From the NCBI GenBank assembly GCA_964577825.1, contig CAZOBJ010000061.1, positions 1 to 18,784 on the forward strand: a stretch of DNA of 18,784 nt, read 5' to 3'. The stretch is from CAZOBJ01 sp964577825. GTDB taxonomy: Bacteria; Planctomycetota; SZUA-567; JAFGNG01. This document shows positions 6,735 to 15,353 of the stretch, in pieces. The number at the start of each line of letters is the position of its first letter. The first letter of the stretch is position 1. The notes under the pieces are model-generated. The model had not been told where the DNA came from, did no database searches, and saw only the letters and a program-made list of their open reading frames with translations. A program made the position numbers and the translations under genes.

Positions 6735-6905
6735 GGGCGCCCCTTCCCGCGACCCGCACCAAGCAGCGCCAAGCGACCCGCGTGCAGCAAGCCCGAAGCT
6801 CCGCGCTTGTGCGATCGGCGCACCGGGCGAGAATCACCAGCCGTATACTGAACGCGACGCAACCATAGCTCGCACGTCCATGCCCATCGACAAAGGAACA
6901 TGCTG
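6735..6905 (+). other. intergenic segment before the GH2 gene
   Basis: No gene is visible. A TATACT hexamer at 6844-6849 looks like a -10 (five of six), but nothing resembling TTGACA lies 16-18 bases upstream, so a promoter here would be weak or activator-dependent. A ribosome site AAGGA lies at 6893-6897, eight bases before ATG 6906. Confidence 0.4.
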
Positions 6906-9725
6906 ATGCGCACAACGGAAACTCGCGCACGCGTGCCGCTGTCCGGCACGTGGTCCTTCCGGCTCGACCCACAGGACACGGGCCTGTCCGAGGGCTGGCA
7001 GGCCGGCGCGGACCCGCTGCCCGCGCGCGTGGAGGTGCCCGGTGCGTTCCAGGCGCAGGGCCATGGCGACAACCGGCACCGCACGCCGGTGTGCCAGAGC
7101 CGGGGCATGGACCCCCAGCTTGTGGAGAAGACCACGTACGCGGGCACGGCCTGGTACCGCCGCTCGTTCACCGCGCCGCAGGTCCCGCAGGCCGGGCGCG
7201 CGTGGCTGTGCCTCGGGGGCGTGATGCCCGCGGCCACCTTCTGGATCGACGGGCGCGAGGTTGGCACGCACGACCGGCCCCTGCTGGAGGGGCGCCTGGA
7301 CGTGACCGAGCTGGTGCGGCCCGGGCGAGAGCAGACCCTGACCGCGCGCATCTGGGAGCCTGCGGAGGGCCGCAACTGGGGCGACCCGCTCACGGGCGGG
7401 GTGTACTCGTGCATGACCACGTGGAGCGGGCTGTACCGGGACCTGTGGATCGAGACCACGCCCTGCGCATGGATCGACGCGGTGCGCGTCTCCCCGGATC
7501 TTGCCGTGGGCGCGGCCGGGGTGGATGTGGACCTGCGTCGCACGCCCGGGGCGACGGTGCGCGCGCCGCGCGTGCGTGTGCAGGTCGTCGGTCCGGACGG
7601 CGCGGTGGCGGGCGCCGCAGAGCAGGATGTCTCTCTCGCGGAGGCGTCCGCCGACGCGTCCTTGTCCGTGGCGCTCGACCCGGTGCGGGCCTGGACGCCG
7701 GACGACCCGTTCTTGTACACCGCGCGCGTGACATTGGTCCACGCAGAGGCGCTCCTGGACGAGGCGACCGAGCGCTTCGGCATGCGCAGCCTGGCCGTGC
7801 GCGGCAACGACATCCTGCTCAACGGCCGTCCCGTGTTCCTGCGCGGGTACGGCGACGACGCGGTGTACCCCGGGACCCTGTCCCCGCCGCTGGACCGTGC
7901 GACCCTGGCGCGCGAGATCCGCCAGGCCAAGGACTACGGATTCACGTACGTCGACCACCTCTACGGCCTGCCCCACCGCGAGTACCTGGACCTGTGCGAC
8001 GAGCTCGGGTTCCTGGTCCAGTGCTACCCGTCGTGGACCTCCTCGTCGCTGGCCCAAGACGGGCGCCACGACGAGCGGCTCGCGCACCTGCGCGCGGCCG
8101 TGGGCCAGGTGTACAACCACGCGTCGGTCATCGCGTTCTCCTTTGCGGCGGAGGTGTACCACTTCCGGGCCGACGTGGTCGACGAAATCACGCGGCTGGA
8201 GCGCCGTGCGCGCGAGCTCGACCCCACGCGCCTGCACTTCACCACGGGCGGCACCTCGCGCGCGGCCGCCGCGCGCGAGGCCACCGACGTGCTGGAGATG
8301 GCCGGCGACTACATGAACAACCCCGCCGACATCGTGGCCCAGACCAAGCCCGTGGTGGTGCACGAGTACCGGTGGTGGTCGAGCTATCCGGACCCGTCGC
8401 TCAAGCCCAAGTACGAGCGCGCCGAGATCGCCATGCGGCCGTACTTCATCGAGTTCGCCGAGCGGCGCGCGGCCGAACGAGGGTTGACCGACCTGTTGCC
8501 GACCTTTGTGCAGACGACCCAGGCCCTCCAGGCCCGGGAGCGCAAGATCGGCATCGAGAAGGCCCGCCGCGGCCGGGACGTGCGCGGGTACGCCATCTGG
8601 ATGGGCAAGGACACGACCGCGGCCGTGGAGGGCGTGTGGGACGACTTCTGCGATCCGAAGAACGTGTCGGCCGAGACCTTCCGCCGATCGAACGGCGCCA
8701 CGGTGCTTCTGATCGACCGCGACTACTACTACCGCACGCTGTGGTCGGGCGAGCGGATCGGGGTCGAGGTGTGGCTGAGCCACTTCGGCGACCGGCCCGT
8801 GCGCAAGGGCACGCTCTCCTGGACCCTGCAAACGCCCGCGGGCCGGGTGCTCGCCGAGGGCGCGCGCCAGGTCGGCGACTTTCCGGCGCGGCGCACCGAG
8901 CGGCTGACGTTCCTGTCCCTCGCGCCCGAGCCCGTGGACGCGTCGACCCGGGCGACCCTGCACCTGACCCTGTCCGCGCCCGGCGTGTCGACCGCCAATG
9001 CGTGGGACTTCTGGATCTTCGCGCGCAACCTGCGCCAGCCGAGCGGCAAGCGCGTGGCCGGTACGGGGGACATCCACTTCGTGTTCGAGCGCGCCGCGCC
9101 CGAGTCCACGCTCGAGGAGTTCGACCTCGTGGTCACGAGCAAGCTGGAGGAGCGCATGGTCGACTACCTCGAGTCGGGCGGGCGCGTCATGGTCCTCGGC
9201 TCGGGCGCGTTCCCGGAGTTCTGGACCGAGTGGAAGTCCATCGGGTGGAACAGCTCGGACAACGCCACGAGCGGCACCGTGATCGCCGACCATCCGGCCC
9301 TGGGCGGCTTTCCGCACGACGGCTGGTGCGACCTCCAGTTCTACAGCCTGACCGAGGACGCCACCGTGCTGGACCTCGACGCCTGGCCCGTGCGGATGGA
9401 CCCCATCATCCGCGCCATCGACAGCTACAAGGGCTGCCGCAACAAGGCGTACCTGGTCGAGGCCGCGGTGGGCAGGGGCAAGCTCCTCGTGTGCACGTTC
9501 AATTTCGGGGTGCAGCGCGGCATCGGGCGATACATGCCCGCGGTCGAAAACGTGGCGCTCTTCAACGAGCTTCTGTGGTACGCGCTCGGCGACGGCTTCC
9601 GTCCCCGGGCCCAGGTGCCGGCCGCTTGGCTGCATGCGATTGCCTCCCCTTCGCCCGCGGCCGCGCCGAAGCGGCGCTCGGCGAGCGGAGGCTTTTCGTT
9701 CGATACGGTCCCGCCCCCATCCTAA
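6906..9725 (+). CDS. glycoside hydrolase family 2-type enzyme (beta-galactosidase/glucuronidase-like)
   Basis: This 939-residue protein has the GH2 order. A sugar-binding jelly roll comes first (about 8-185, with LSGTWSFRLDP and ATFWIDGREVGTH), then an Ig-like domain to ~285. A TIM barrel (about 290-590) opens with ILLNGRPVFLRGYGDD and contains LDLCDELGFLVQ. A beta-sandwich follows (~605-715), and a C-terminal domain (~730-850) has VVTSKLEERMVDYLESGGRV, like the amidotransferase-fold domains appended to some glycosidases. Putative catalytic residues are E416 (SFAAEV) and E487 (VVHEYRW), 71 apart as in other GH2 enzymes. The residue before E416 is Ala instead of the usual Asn. There is no signal peptide, so it should act in the cytoplasm. 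ATG 6906 is preferred over ATG 6900 because AAGGA sits eight bases before it. The substrate is not predictable; retaining beta-glycosidase activity is plausible. Confidence 0.85.
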   Translation: MRTTETRARVPLSGTWSFRLDPQDTGLSEGWQAGADPLPARVEVPGAFQAQGHGDNRHRTPVCQSRGMDPQLVEKTTYAGTAWYRRSFTAPQVPQAGRAWLCLGGVMPAATFWIDGREVGTHDRPLLEGRLDVTELVRPGREQTLTARIWEPAEGRNWGDPLTGGVYSCMTTWSGLYRDLWIETTPCAWIDAVRVSPDLAVGAAGVDVDLRRTPGATVRAPRVRVQVVGPDGAVAGAAEQDVSLAEASADASLSVALDPVRAWTPDDPFLYTARVTLVHAEALLDEATERFGMRSLAVRGNDILLNGRPVFLRGYGDDAVYPGTLSPPLDRATLAREIRQAKDYGFTYVDHLYGLPHREYLDLCDELGFLVQCYPSWTSSSLAQDGRHDERLAHLRAAVGQVYNHASVIAFSFAAEVYHFRADVVDEITRLERRARELDPTRLHFTTGGTSRAAAAREATDVLEMAGDYMNNPADIVAQTKPVVVHEYRWWSSYPDPSLKPKYERAEIAMRPYFIEFAERRAAERGLTDLLPTFVQTTQALQARERKIGIEKARRGRDVRGYAIWMGKDTTAAVEGVWDDFCDPKNVSAETFRRSNGATVLLIDRDYYYRTLWSGERIGVEVWLSHFGDRPVRKGTLSWTLQTPAGRVLAEGARQVGDFPARRTERLTFLSLAPEPVDASTRATLHLTLSAPGVSTANAWDFWIFARNLRQPSGKRVAGTGDIHFVFERAAPESTLEEFDLVVTSKLEERMVDYLESGGRVMVLGSGAFPEFWTEWKSIGWNSSDNATSGTVIADHPALGGFPHDGWCDLQFYSLTEDATVLDLDAWPVRMDPIIRAIDSYKGCRNKAYLVEAAVGRGKLLVCTFNFGVQRGIGRYMPAVENVALFNELLWYALGDGFRPRAQVPAAWLHAIASPSPAAAPKRRSASGGFSFDTVPPPS

Positions 9726-9757
9726 CCGAGCGGGCCGACGCCGAGCGCCCCGCTCGG
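9726..9757 (+). terminator. hairpin directly after the GH2 gene
   Basis: A perfect nine-base-pair stem pairs CCGAGCGGG at 9726-9734 with CCCGCTCGG at 9749-9757, with a 14-base loop, and begins at the first base after the stop codon. There is no T-run after it, so it may end transcription inefficiently or protect the mRNA 3' end. A second CCGAGCG inside the loop allows an alternative pairing. Confidence 0.45.
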
Positions 9758-9862
9758 CAGAGCTATCGTCGCGCGAACCTGCTGCTTCTCGCCTTCGGGC
9801 ATACCCGCACACACACGGCGCCCACAGGCCATCCCGGCTTGCGCGATTGCGGCCGCCTTCGG

Positions 9863-9890
9863 TTGACGGCGCCTCCCACGCGGGTATGAT
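9863..9890 (+). promoter_or_regulatory. sigma70-like promoter of the secreted-protein operon
   Basis: TTGACG at 9863-9868 (five of six) and TATGAT at 9885-9890 (five of six) are separated by 16 bases. This is the best promoter in the window by consensus match. It should serve the genes from 9992 through 15225, with a leader of about 95 bases. Apart from this promoter and the hairpin at 9726, the intergenic stretch 9726-9991 shows no gene. Confidence 0.7.
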
Positions 9891-9991
9891 GCCTGCCGGC
9901 CGGTACGATGCGGCACGGCGGGCGTACATTGTGCTCGCTTGATTCGAGGCTCCGCATATCCAGGGCGGCGAGCGACCCGGAGGAGAGGCCG

Positions 9992-11083
9992 ATGAACCCA
10001 ATCCGCCGTTGGATCCTGGCGTGGACGGTCGTCGCCTTCGGCGCGGGGTTCGCCGTGCGAGCCCCGGCCGGCGCGGTCTATGATTCGGACACGAACACCG
10101 TCTATGTCCAGGGGCCGCACAATACGCTGAAGACCATCGCCGAAGACCTGTTCTTCCCGCCGTACTTCTCGTACGACTTCGTCACGTGCACGGCCGTGTG
10201 CGACGCGAACATCCATATCGAGGTCGGCGGGGTGCTCACGCTCGGGGACCGGGACACCCCGTCGCGCGAGGAGACCCTGCGGTTTACAGGCCCCGAGGAC
10301 TCGCAGCGTGTGCTTATGGCCGCGGGCGAGGCGTTTCTCTGCTACCACTCGCAGGTCACCGCCGCGCCCGAGCGCGCCCACTGCTACACGATCCGCCACC
10401 AAAGCGGGAAAATGGTCATCGAAGACAGCGTGATCAGGAACGCCCGTCACGGCGTGTCCATCTCGGGGAGGCCGGGCAGCAGGCACGACCTCACGGTCCG
10501 CGATTCCACGTTCGAGGGATGCAGGACTCCGCTTCTCTTGTGCAGCCTGCCGGCCGAACTTCGCAACCTGACCTTCCGCTCTTGCGGCAGCCTGGCCGTG
10601 CACCGGGGACCGATCGTGCTGACCGATTGCACGTTCGAGGATTGCCCGCATCCTTACTCGAACGTGGGCCAGTGGCGGTACGGGGAGAACAGCCGCCTGG
10701 TCCTGGTCAACTGCACGCCGTGGAAGGACTTTCCCGACGACAGGAAGATGTTCTACCGGTCGAGCAACGCGGTGCGCAAGTGGTACCTGCGGGTGCAGGT
10801 GCTGGACGCGCAACACGAGCCCATTGCAGGCGCGCGTGCCCGCGTGCGCGATAACGCGGGCAACGTCGAGGTGCAGGGCTCGACCGGGCCAGACGGCTTT
10901 GTGCGCTCGGATGGCTCGGGCAATCTACCGGTCACCGATTTCACCCGAGACGCGCAAGGGACGCACGACGCCGATCCGCACCGCGTGGAGGTCGAGTGGA
11001 ACGGCCGGGAGCATGCGGAGTCTGTTACCATGGATGACGGGGCAAAGGATCAACCCGTTGAGAAGGCGATCGTTCTGCCCTAA
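9992..11083 (+). CDS. secreted parallel beta-helix protein with C-terminal Ig-like domain
   Basis: The 363-residue product begins with a signal peptide (basic NPIRRW, a hydrophobic segment to about residue 23, then an APAGAVY cleavage region). The middle (about 60-235) shows repeated short strands typical of right-handed beta-helix proteins: MVIEDSVIRNARHGVSISG, LTVRDSTFEGC, LRNLTFRSC and IVLTDCTFEDC, each about 22-25 residues. Residues ~265-355 form a separate domain (LRVQVLDAQHEPIAGARARV, then GSTGPDGFVRSDG) of the carboxypeptidase-regulatory/Ig-like type. Beta-helix proteins include polysaccharide lyases and pure binding proteins; no catalytic set is recognisable. Start ATG 9992 follows GGAGGAGAGG. 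The next gene begins 14 bases after the stop and the stop itself is embedded in that gene's ribosome site, so they form one operon. Confidence 0.8.
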   Translation: MNPIRRWILAWTVVAFGAGFAVRAPAGAVYDSDTNTVYVQGPHNTLKTIAEDLFFPPYFSYDFVTCTAVCDANIHIEVGGVLTLGDRDTPSREETLRFTGPEDSQRVLMAAGEAFLCYHSQVTAAPERAHCYTIRHQSGKMVIEDSVIRNARHGVSISGRPGSRHDLTVRDSTFEGCRTPLLLCSLPAELRNLTFRSCGSLAVHRGPIVLTDCTFEDCPHPYSNVGQWRYGENSRLVLVNCTPWKDFPDDRKMFYRSSNAVRKWYLRVQVLDAQHEPIAGARARVRDNAGNVEVQGSTGPDGFVRSDGSGNLPVTDFTRDAQGTHDADPHRVEVEWNGREHAESVTMDDGAKDQPVEKAIVLP

Positions 11084-11096
11084 GGAGGGTTTGCCC

Positions 11097-11744
11097 GTGC
11101 GTGCACGTGTGCTCGTTGTGGCCGTGCTGGCCTCCTGGACGCTCTTGACGCCAGGGGCGGCAAGGCCCGGGGAAGACGAGGTGAAGAATATCATTGCGAA
11201 CGGGAGCTTTGAGCTCGAAACGAACCGAGGCATCGCCGACGGCTGGTACCTGAGCCAGTACCGGGGCGAGTGGAGCGAGTGGGCGACCCTGGGGGTGCCC
11301 AGATACGTAAAGGAGAAGATCGGCCAGGACAACATGCCGGTCGTGACCGTGGATCGAACGCAGGCCGCGCACGGAGATAAGTGCCTGAAGGTCGTCAATC
11401 CGTCGGCCAAGTTGCTGCGCAGTCCGATGCAGCGGTACCGCCCCATCGAGCCGGGCGCCACGTATACGTTCTCCTTCTACGCCAAGACCGACCGCCCGGG
11501 CCTGGAGCTGCGGGTGGAGTTCACCAATCTGCAGACCGAGCACTTCACGATCTCGGACAAGTGGCAGCGATATACGGCCACGTTCGTGGCGGATGAGGAC
11601 TATCCGCTTGCGCGGGTGCATTTGTTTTTCCACAGCATCCGTCCCGGGACCTTCTGGCTCGACGCGGTCCAGCTGGAGCGCGGGGAGCAGGTGCACCCGT
11701 ACGCCGAGCATGAGTCCACGGCGCAGAGAATAGGAGCACAGTGA
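11097..11744 (+). CDS. secreted carbohydrate-binding jelly-roll protein (CBM4_9-like)
   Basis: The 215-residue product starts at GTG 11097 with a signal peptide (VRARVLVVAVLASWTLL, cleavage near AAR at 22-24). The mature part reads as a CBM4_9-type beta-sandwich: opening with NIIANGSFELETN, a long strand pair around YRPIEPGATYTFSFYAKTD, then WQRYTATFVADED and closing with FWLDAVQLERG, all of which are characteristic of this fold. There is no other domain, so it is probably a free-standing glycan-binding protein. The ribosome site AAGGAGGG (11082-11089) overlaps the stop of the preceding gene, indicating tight coupling. The start is secure because of that spacing, even though it is GTG. The gene is followed after three bases by the CBM9-TIM barrel gene. 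Confidence 0.82.
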   Translation: MRARVLVVAVLASWTLLTPGAARPGEDEVKNIIANGSFELETNRGIADGWYLSQYRGEWSEWATLGVPRYVKEKIGQDNMPVVTVDRTQAAHGDKCLKVVNPSAKLLRSPMQRYRPIEPGATYTFSFYAKTDRPGLELRVEFTNLQTEHFTISDKWQRYTATFVADEDYPLARVHLFFHSIRPGTFWLDAVQLERGEQVHPYAEHESTAQRIGAQ

Positions 11745-11747
11745 CCC

Positions 11748-14144
11748 ATGAGGTGCATTCTGCATGTAGTCGCGTGTGCGGGCATCCTGATCGCAACGGC
11801 GGGCCGGGCGCTTCCGGGCGAGGCCGCAGACCTGCCGCGCGCGCAATGGACCCGATTCGACTCCGCCCCTACGATCGACGGCAAGCTGGACGAGTCCTGC
11901 TGGCGGCAGGCCGAGCGCGTCGAAGGCTTCCGGCTGTTGGAGACGGGCGCGCCCGCGCCGGATCGGACTGAGGCGTACCTCGGGTACGACAACACGGCCC
12001 TGTACCTGGGATTCCGGCTGCACCAGGCGGGCGTCAATCCGGATCTGCCCCTGGGCCCGCAGGTCGAGGCCAACGTCACCGAGCGGGACGGCAAGATTTC
12101 CCAGGATGACGCGGTGGAGATCTTCTTGGACTTGGTCGACACCCCGGACACGCGCAACACCTACTACCACTTCGGCGCCAACGCGCTGGCCACGCCGTTC
12201 GACCAGTACAGGAAAGACACCGCGTGGGACGCGCACTGGCGGGTCCGCACCGCGGCCGGGGACAACTGCTGGACCGTGGAGATGGCGCTGCCGCTTCACA
12301 ATTTCTCCGAGGACGCGGCCCGAGCCACCGACCAGTGGCGGCTGGCCCTGTACCGCGTGCATGCGCGCCGCGATGCGTATTCCGCGTGGTCGCCGCCGTA
12401 CAAACTGTCCTTTCACGAGCCCGATTGGTTCGGCGTGACCCCGGCGCCCGAGGTGGACCTGAGCAAGTACACGCGGTTCGCGATCACCAGCCTGACCTTC
12501 GGCAACTACGACCCCCAGGAGGGCACGCTCCAGGCGCGGTTCGTGGTCCAGAACAACACCGCACAGCCCCGGGCCGGGATCGTGAGCTTGTCGACCGCGG
12601 CCGGAGAGACAGAGCCGCAACCCACCGAACGCACGGTGCGCGTGTCGGCCAACGAGACCGCGGCCGTGCGAATGCCGGTGGCCTTGCGGGGCGCGGACCG
12701 AATGCGCGTGGACGTATTCGTGCGCGATCCGCAGACGCACGAGGTCTTGGCCGCGGCTCCGGCCGCGCAGTTCCAGACGCCGGGCTTCGTGTCCGTGCGG
12801 CCGGGCCTGAGCTACTACACCGCGGAAGAGACCGCACGCCTGCGGATCCGCGTGAACCTGGCGGCCGACATCCTGGAGAAGAGCGAAGTGCGCGCCGTCC
12901 TGCAAGCGGACGGGGAAGCGGTCTGGCGGGCGCGCGCCCCGGCAAGCGAGGAAGTGACCTTCCAGGTGCCGATCCGCGAACTGCCTGCGGGAACCTACGA
13001 CGTGGAGGCAAACCTGGTCCGCGACGACGCGCAGGTGGGCGGGGACTCGTGCGCGCTTGTCAAGCGCGAGGACTCGCCCAGCGCGGTCAAGTTCAACGCC
13101 AACTACGGCGCGGTGGTGGACGGCGAGTTGCTCTTTCCCTACGGCATCACCCATGTGCCCGAACCCGCGCTCGAGGAAGCGGCGGACATGGGATTCAACT
13201 GCGTGTTGTGCAGGGAGCGCATCGGCTCGGACTGGGACCCGGACGAATTGCTGACCACGCTGCGCTCCTATCTGGACACCGCGCACAGGCATGGGCTCAA
13301 GGTGGTGGTCGGCCTGTTCCACGCGGGGTCCGGGTTCGAAGAAGAGTTCCAGAGGGTGTTCCCCGGGTACATGGACATCCTGCCGAAGCTCAAGGACCAC
13401 CCGGCCCTGCTGGCCTGGTATACGGTGGGCGAGCCGGTGGAGCGCGACCGAGCCCGGGTCGTGCGCTTGCACCGAGCCCTGAAGGACATGGACCCCTATC
13501 ACTCCACGTTCCCGATCTTCTGTATGCAGATCCGGTTCCCGGACGGCTGGGACATCGGATGCGTCGACGCGTACTGGCAGCCGGAATCGCACAGCATCCT
13601 GCGCGTGCCCCGGCTCGTGGATCCGGCGGTGCGCATCGCGCGGCAAAAAGGCGTGCCGTTCTGGCTGGTCCCTCAGGCGGGGTTGTGGAGCGCGACCATC
13701 CGCGAGCTGACCCCGCAGGAGCAACGGTGCCAGACCTACCTCGCGCTCGTGCACGGGGCGCACGGGATTCTGTATTTCAAGTACAAGCCTTTGTACGAGC
13801 CGTTGTGGCACGAGTTCGGCCGGCTCGCGCAGGAGGTGAATACACTGACACCCGTGCTGGTGGGCCCGGAATCACGGCCCGGGCCGCCGGTGTCGGTGCA
13901 GCCCGTCGCAGCCCCGCGGTGCAACATCCATTGCCTGACCAGGAATTTGGACGGCCGTGTGTACCTGTTGAGCGTGAATGCGGAGAACGAGCCGGCCACC
14001 GCCCGGTTCGTCTTGCCCGAAGGCACGTCGGTCGGTTCCGCAGCGGTGATGTTCGAGGACCGCACGTTGACCCCAACGGGCAACACGTTCCAGGACGAAT
14101 TCGACGGGTACGGCACGCACGTGTACGACCTGGCCATCGAGTAG
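11748..14144 (+). CDS. secreted CBM9-like plus TIM-barrel glycosidase-like protein
   Basis: The 798-residue product has a signal peptide (residues 1-27, ending around PGEAA). A CBM9-type module follows (about 35-240): TIDGKLDESCW at 42-52, EAYLGYDNTALYLGFR, DDAVEIFLDL and WTVEMALPLHNF are diagnostic. Two Ig-like stretches (about 250-440) lead into a TIM-barrel-like region (about 465-720): MGFNCVLCRER, HGLKVVVGLFHAG, LLAWYTVGEPVERD and GIGFKY-type end strands (HGILYFKYKPLYEP). E562 in TVGEP is the natural candidate for the acid/base, by analogy with the DEP/NEP motifs of clan A-like enzymes; the nucleophile is not clear. A short beta-domain closes the chain. The start ATG 11748 has AGGAG 11 bases upstream. 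The role is probably surface or periplasmic glycan degradation; the substrate is unknown. Confidence 0.82.
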   Translation: MRCILHVVACAGILIATAGRALPGEAADLPRAQWTRFDSAPTIDGKLDESCWRQAERVEGFRLLETGAPAPDRTEAYLGYDNTALYLGFRLHQAGVNPDLPLGPQVEANVTERDGKISQDDAVEIFLDLVDTPDTRNTYYHFGANALATPFDQYRKDTAWDAHWRVRTAAGDNCWTVEMALPLHNFSEDAARATDQWRLALYRVHARRDAYSAWSPPYKLSFHEPDWFGVTPAPEVDLSKYTRFAITSLTFGNYDPQEGTLQARFVVQNNTAQPRAGIVSLSTAAGETEPQPTERTVRVSANETAAVRMPVALRGADRMRVDVFVRDPQTHEVLAAAPAAQFQTPGFVSVRPGLSYYTAEETARLRIRVNLAADILEKSEVRAVLQADGEAVWRARAPASEEVTFQVPIRELPAGTYDVEANLVRDDAQVGGDSCALVKREDSPSAVKFNANYGAVVDGELLFPYGITHVPEPALEEAADMGFNCVLCRERIGSDWDPDELLTTLRSYLDTAHRHGLKVVVGLFHAGSGFEEEFQRVFPGYMDILPKLKDHPALLAWYTVGEPVERDRARVVRLHRALKDMDPYHSTFPIFCMQIRFPDGWDIGCVDAYWQPESHSILRVPRLVDPAVRIARQKGVPFWLVPQAGLWSATIRELTPQEQRCQTYLALVHGAHGILYFKYKPLYEPLWHEFGRLAQEVNTLTPVLVGPESRPGPPVSVQPVAAPRCNIHCLTRNLDGRVYLLSVNAENEPATARFVLPEGTSVGSAAVMFEDRTLTPTGNTFQDEFDGYGTHVYDLAIE

Positions 14145-14187
14145 GCACGGCCGCGGCGCCAATGCCTTCGAGGCAGAAGGGGACGAC

Positions 14188-15225
14188 ATGATCCGATCGA
14201 ACATGCGCATCCAGGACCTGGAGCGAGCCACCGTCAAGCTGCTCTGCAAGGTCGGGCTGCGGCGCGTCGACGCGCAGGCCATGGCCTGGGTGTACAAGAC
14301 CATGACCCTGCGCGGCGTGGGGCATCACGACGTGACCGGGCTGCCCCGCATGCTGAGCCACCTGGAGGAGGGCATGTTCAACGCCCGCCCGGACATCCGC
14401 GCGGTCCTGGACCGGCAGGCCGTGGCCGTGCTCGACGGCGACAACGCGCCCGGCCCCCTGGCCGCGTACCGGGCCATGGAAAAGGCCATGCGCAAGGCCG
14501 CGCGCTACGGCGTCTCGATGGTGAGCCTGCGCAACAGCAACCACTTCATGGGCGCGGCGGGGTACGCGCTGTTGGCCGCGGAGCGGAACATGCTGGGCAT
14601 CGCGGCCAGCAACACGGTCTCGTGCATGGGCACGGGCGGCTCGGCCGACCGGGCCATCGGCAACAACCCGTTCGGGTTCGCCGCGCAGACCGGGGCGGGG
14701 TTCCCGATTCTGTTGGACATCTGCAACGCATACGCGTCGTACGGCAAGCTCCAGGAGTACCGGGCCGCGGGCCGCAAGATCCCGCCGGACTGGGGCCTGG
14801 ACGCGCGCGGCCGCCCCACGGACGACCCGGCCCGCGTGATGCAGGGCGGCGTGCCCCAGCCCATGGCCGGGCACAAGGGCTTCGGGGTGGCGCTCCTCGT
14901 GGAGATCCTGTCCGCGGTCCTGGGGGGCGGCGCCATCACGGACGAGGTGAGCCTGTCGCCCCAGGGGGGCAACGGGTCCTCGCAGGCGTTCCTGGTCATC
15001 GATGTCGAGCACTTCATGACGCCGCGCAGGTTCCGATCGCGGACCAAGCGGCTCGTCGAGCTCCTCAAAGCGCATCGGCCCCTGGACCGGAGGCACCCGA
15101 TTGCCCTGCCGGGCGAGCGCTCGCACCGGGCCGCGCGCACGATCCGGCGCGAGGGCGTGGACCTCGGCCAGGCCACGGTCGACGCGCTCAACGAATGGGC
15201 CGACAAGCTGGGCGTGCGCGGGTGA
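14188..15225 (+). CDS. Ldh_2-family (malate/L-lactate/ureidoglycolate dehydrogenase-like) oxidoreductase
   Basis: The 345-residue length and sequence fit the Ldh_2 family, NAD(P)-dependent dehydrogenases acting on 2-hydroxy acids such as malate, L-lactate, ureidoglycolate or 2,3-diketo-L-gulonate. Landmarks in order are GVGHHDVTGLPRML, the SNHFMGAAGYAL motif, NTVSCMGTGGSADRAIGNNPFGFA (the NNPFG part corresponds to the conserved TNP), LLDICNAYASYGKL, and PMAGHKGFGVALLVEIL near residue 232. There is no signal peptide, so it is cytoplasmic, unlike the three genes before it. AAGGGG at 14177-14182 serves the ATG at 14188, 43 bases after the preceding stop. Its presence at the end of a glycan-related operon suggests use on a sugar-derived hydroxy or keto acid. 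The exact substrate cannot be read from sequence. Confidence 0.9.
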   Translation: MIRSNMRIQDLERATVKLLCKVGLRRVDAQAMAWVYKTMTLRGVGHHDVTGLPRMLSHLEEGMFNARPDIRAVLDRQAVAVLDGDNAPGPLAAYRAMEKAMRKAARYGVSMVSLRNSNHFMGAAGYALLAAERNMLGIAASNTVSCMGTGGSADRAIGNNPFGFAAQTGAGFPILLDICNAYASYGKLQEYRAAGRKIPPDWGLDARGRPTDDPARVMQGGVPQPMAGHKGFGVALLVEILSAVLGGGAITDEVSLSPQGGNGSSQAFLVIDVEHFMTPRRFRSRTKRLVELLKAHRPLDRRHPIALPGERSHRAARTIRREGVDLGQATVDALNEWADKLGVRG

Positions 15226-15306
15226 GAAGGGGTTGGGCCTCACGCATGGAGCCAGAACAGCAGACCCGACCCCCTCACATCCGCGCTCCAGTCCGACCAC
15301 GCAGCG

Positions 15307-15335
15307 GCGTGCGCGGGCCAAGACACCGCGCATGC
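15307..15335. terminator. bidirectional hairpin between convergent genes
   Basis: A ten-base-pair stem with one G-U wobble pairs GCGTGCGCGG (15307-15316) with CCGCGCATGC (15326-15335) around a nine-base loop. It lies 82 bases after the dehydrogenase stop and 19 bases past the end of the minus-strand gene, so it could serve both. There is no T-run on either side. Confidence 0.5.
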
Positions 15336-15353
15336 AGTCTACACTACACCTGC

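Noticed and set aside
6834..10001. 1055-codon open frame on the minus strand
   Set aside because: It is the antisense shadow of the GH2 gene in GC-rich DNA: repetitive Arg/Gly/His/Val content, no ribosome site, no domain, and the + strand frame has clear family motifs.
11025..13811. 928-codon minus-strand frame
   Set aside because: Antisense to the CBM4_9-like and CBM9 genes, with low-complexity composition and no recognisable motif.
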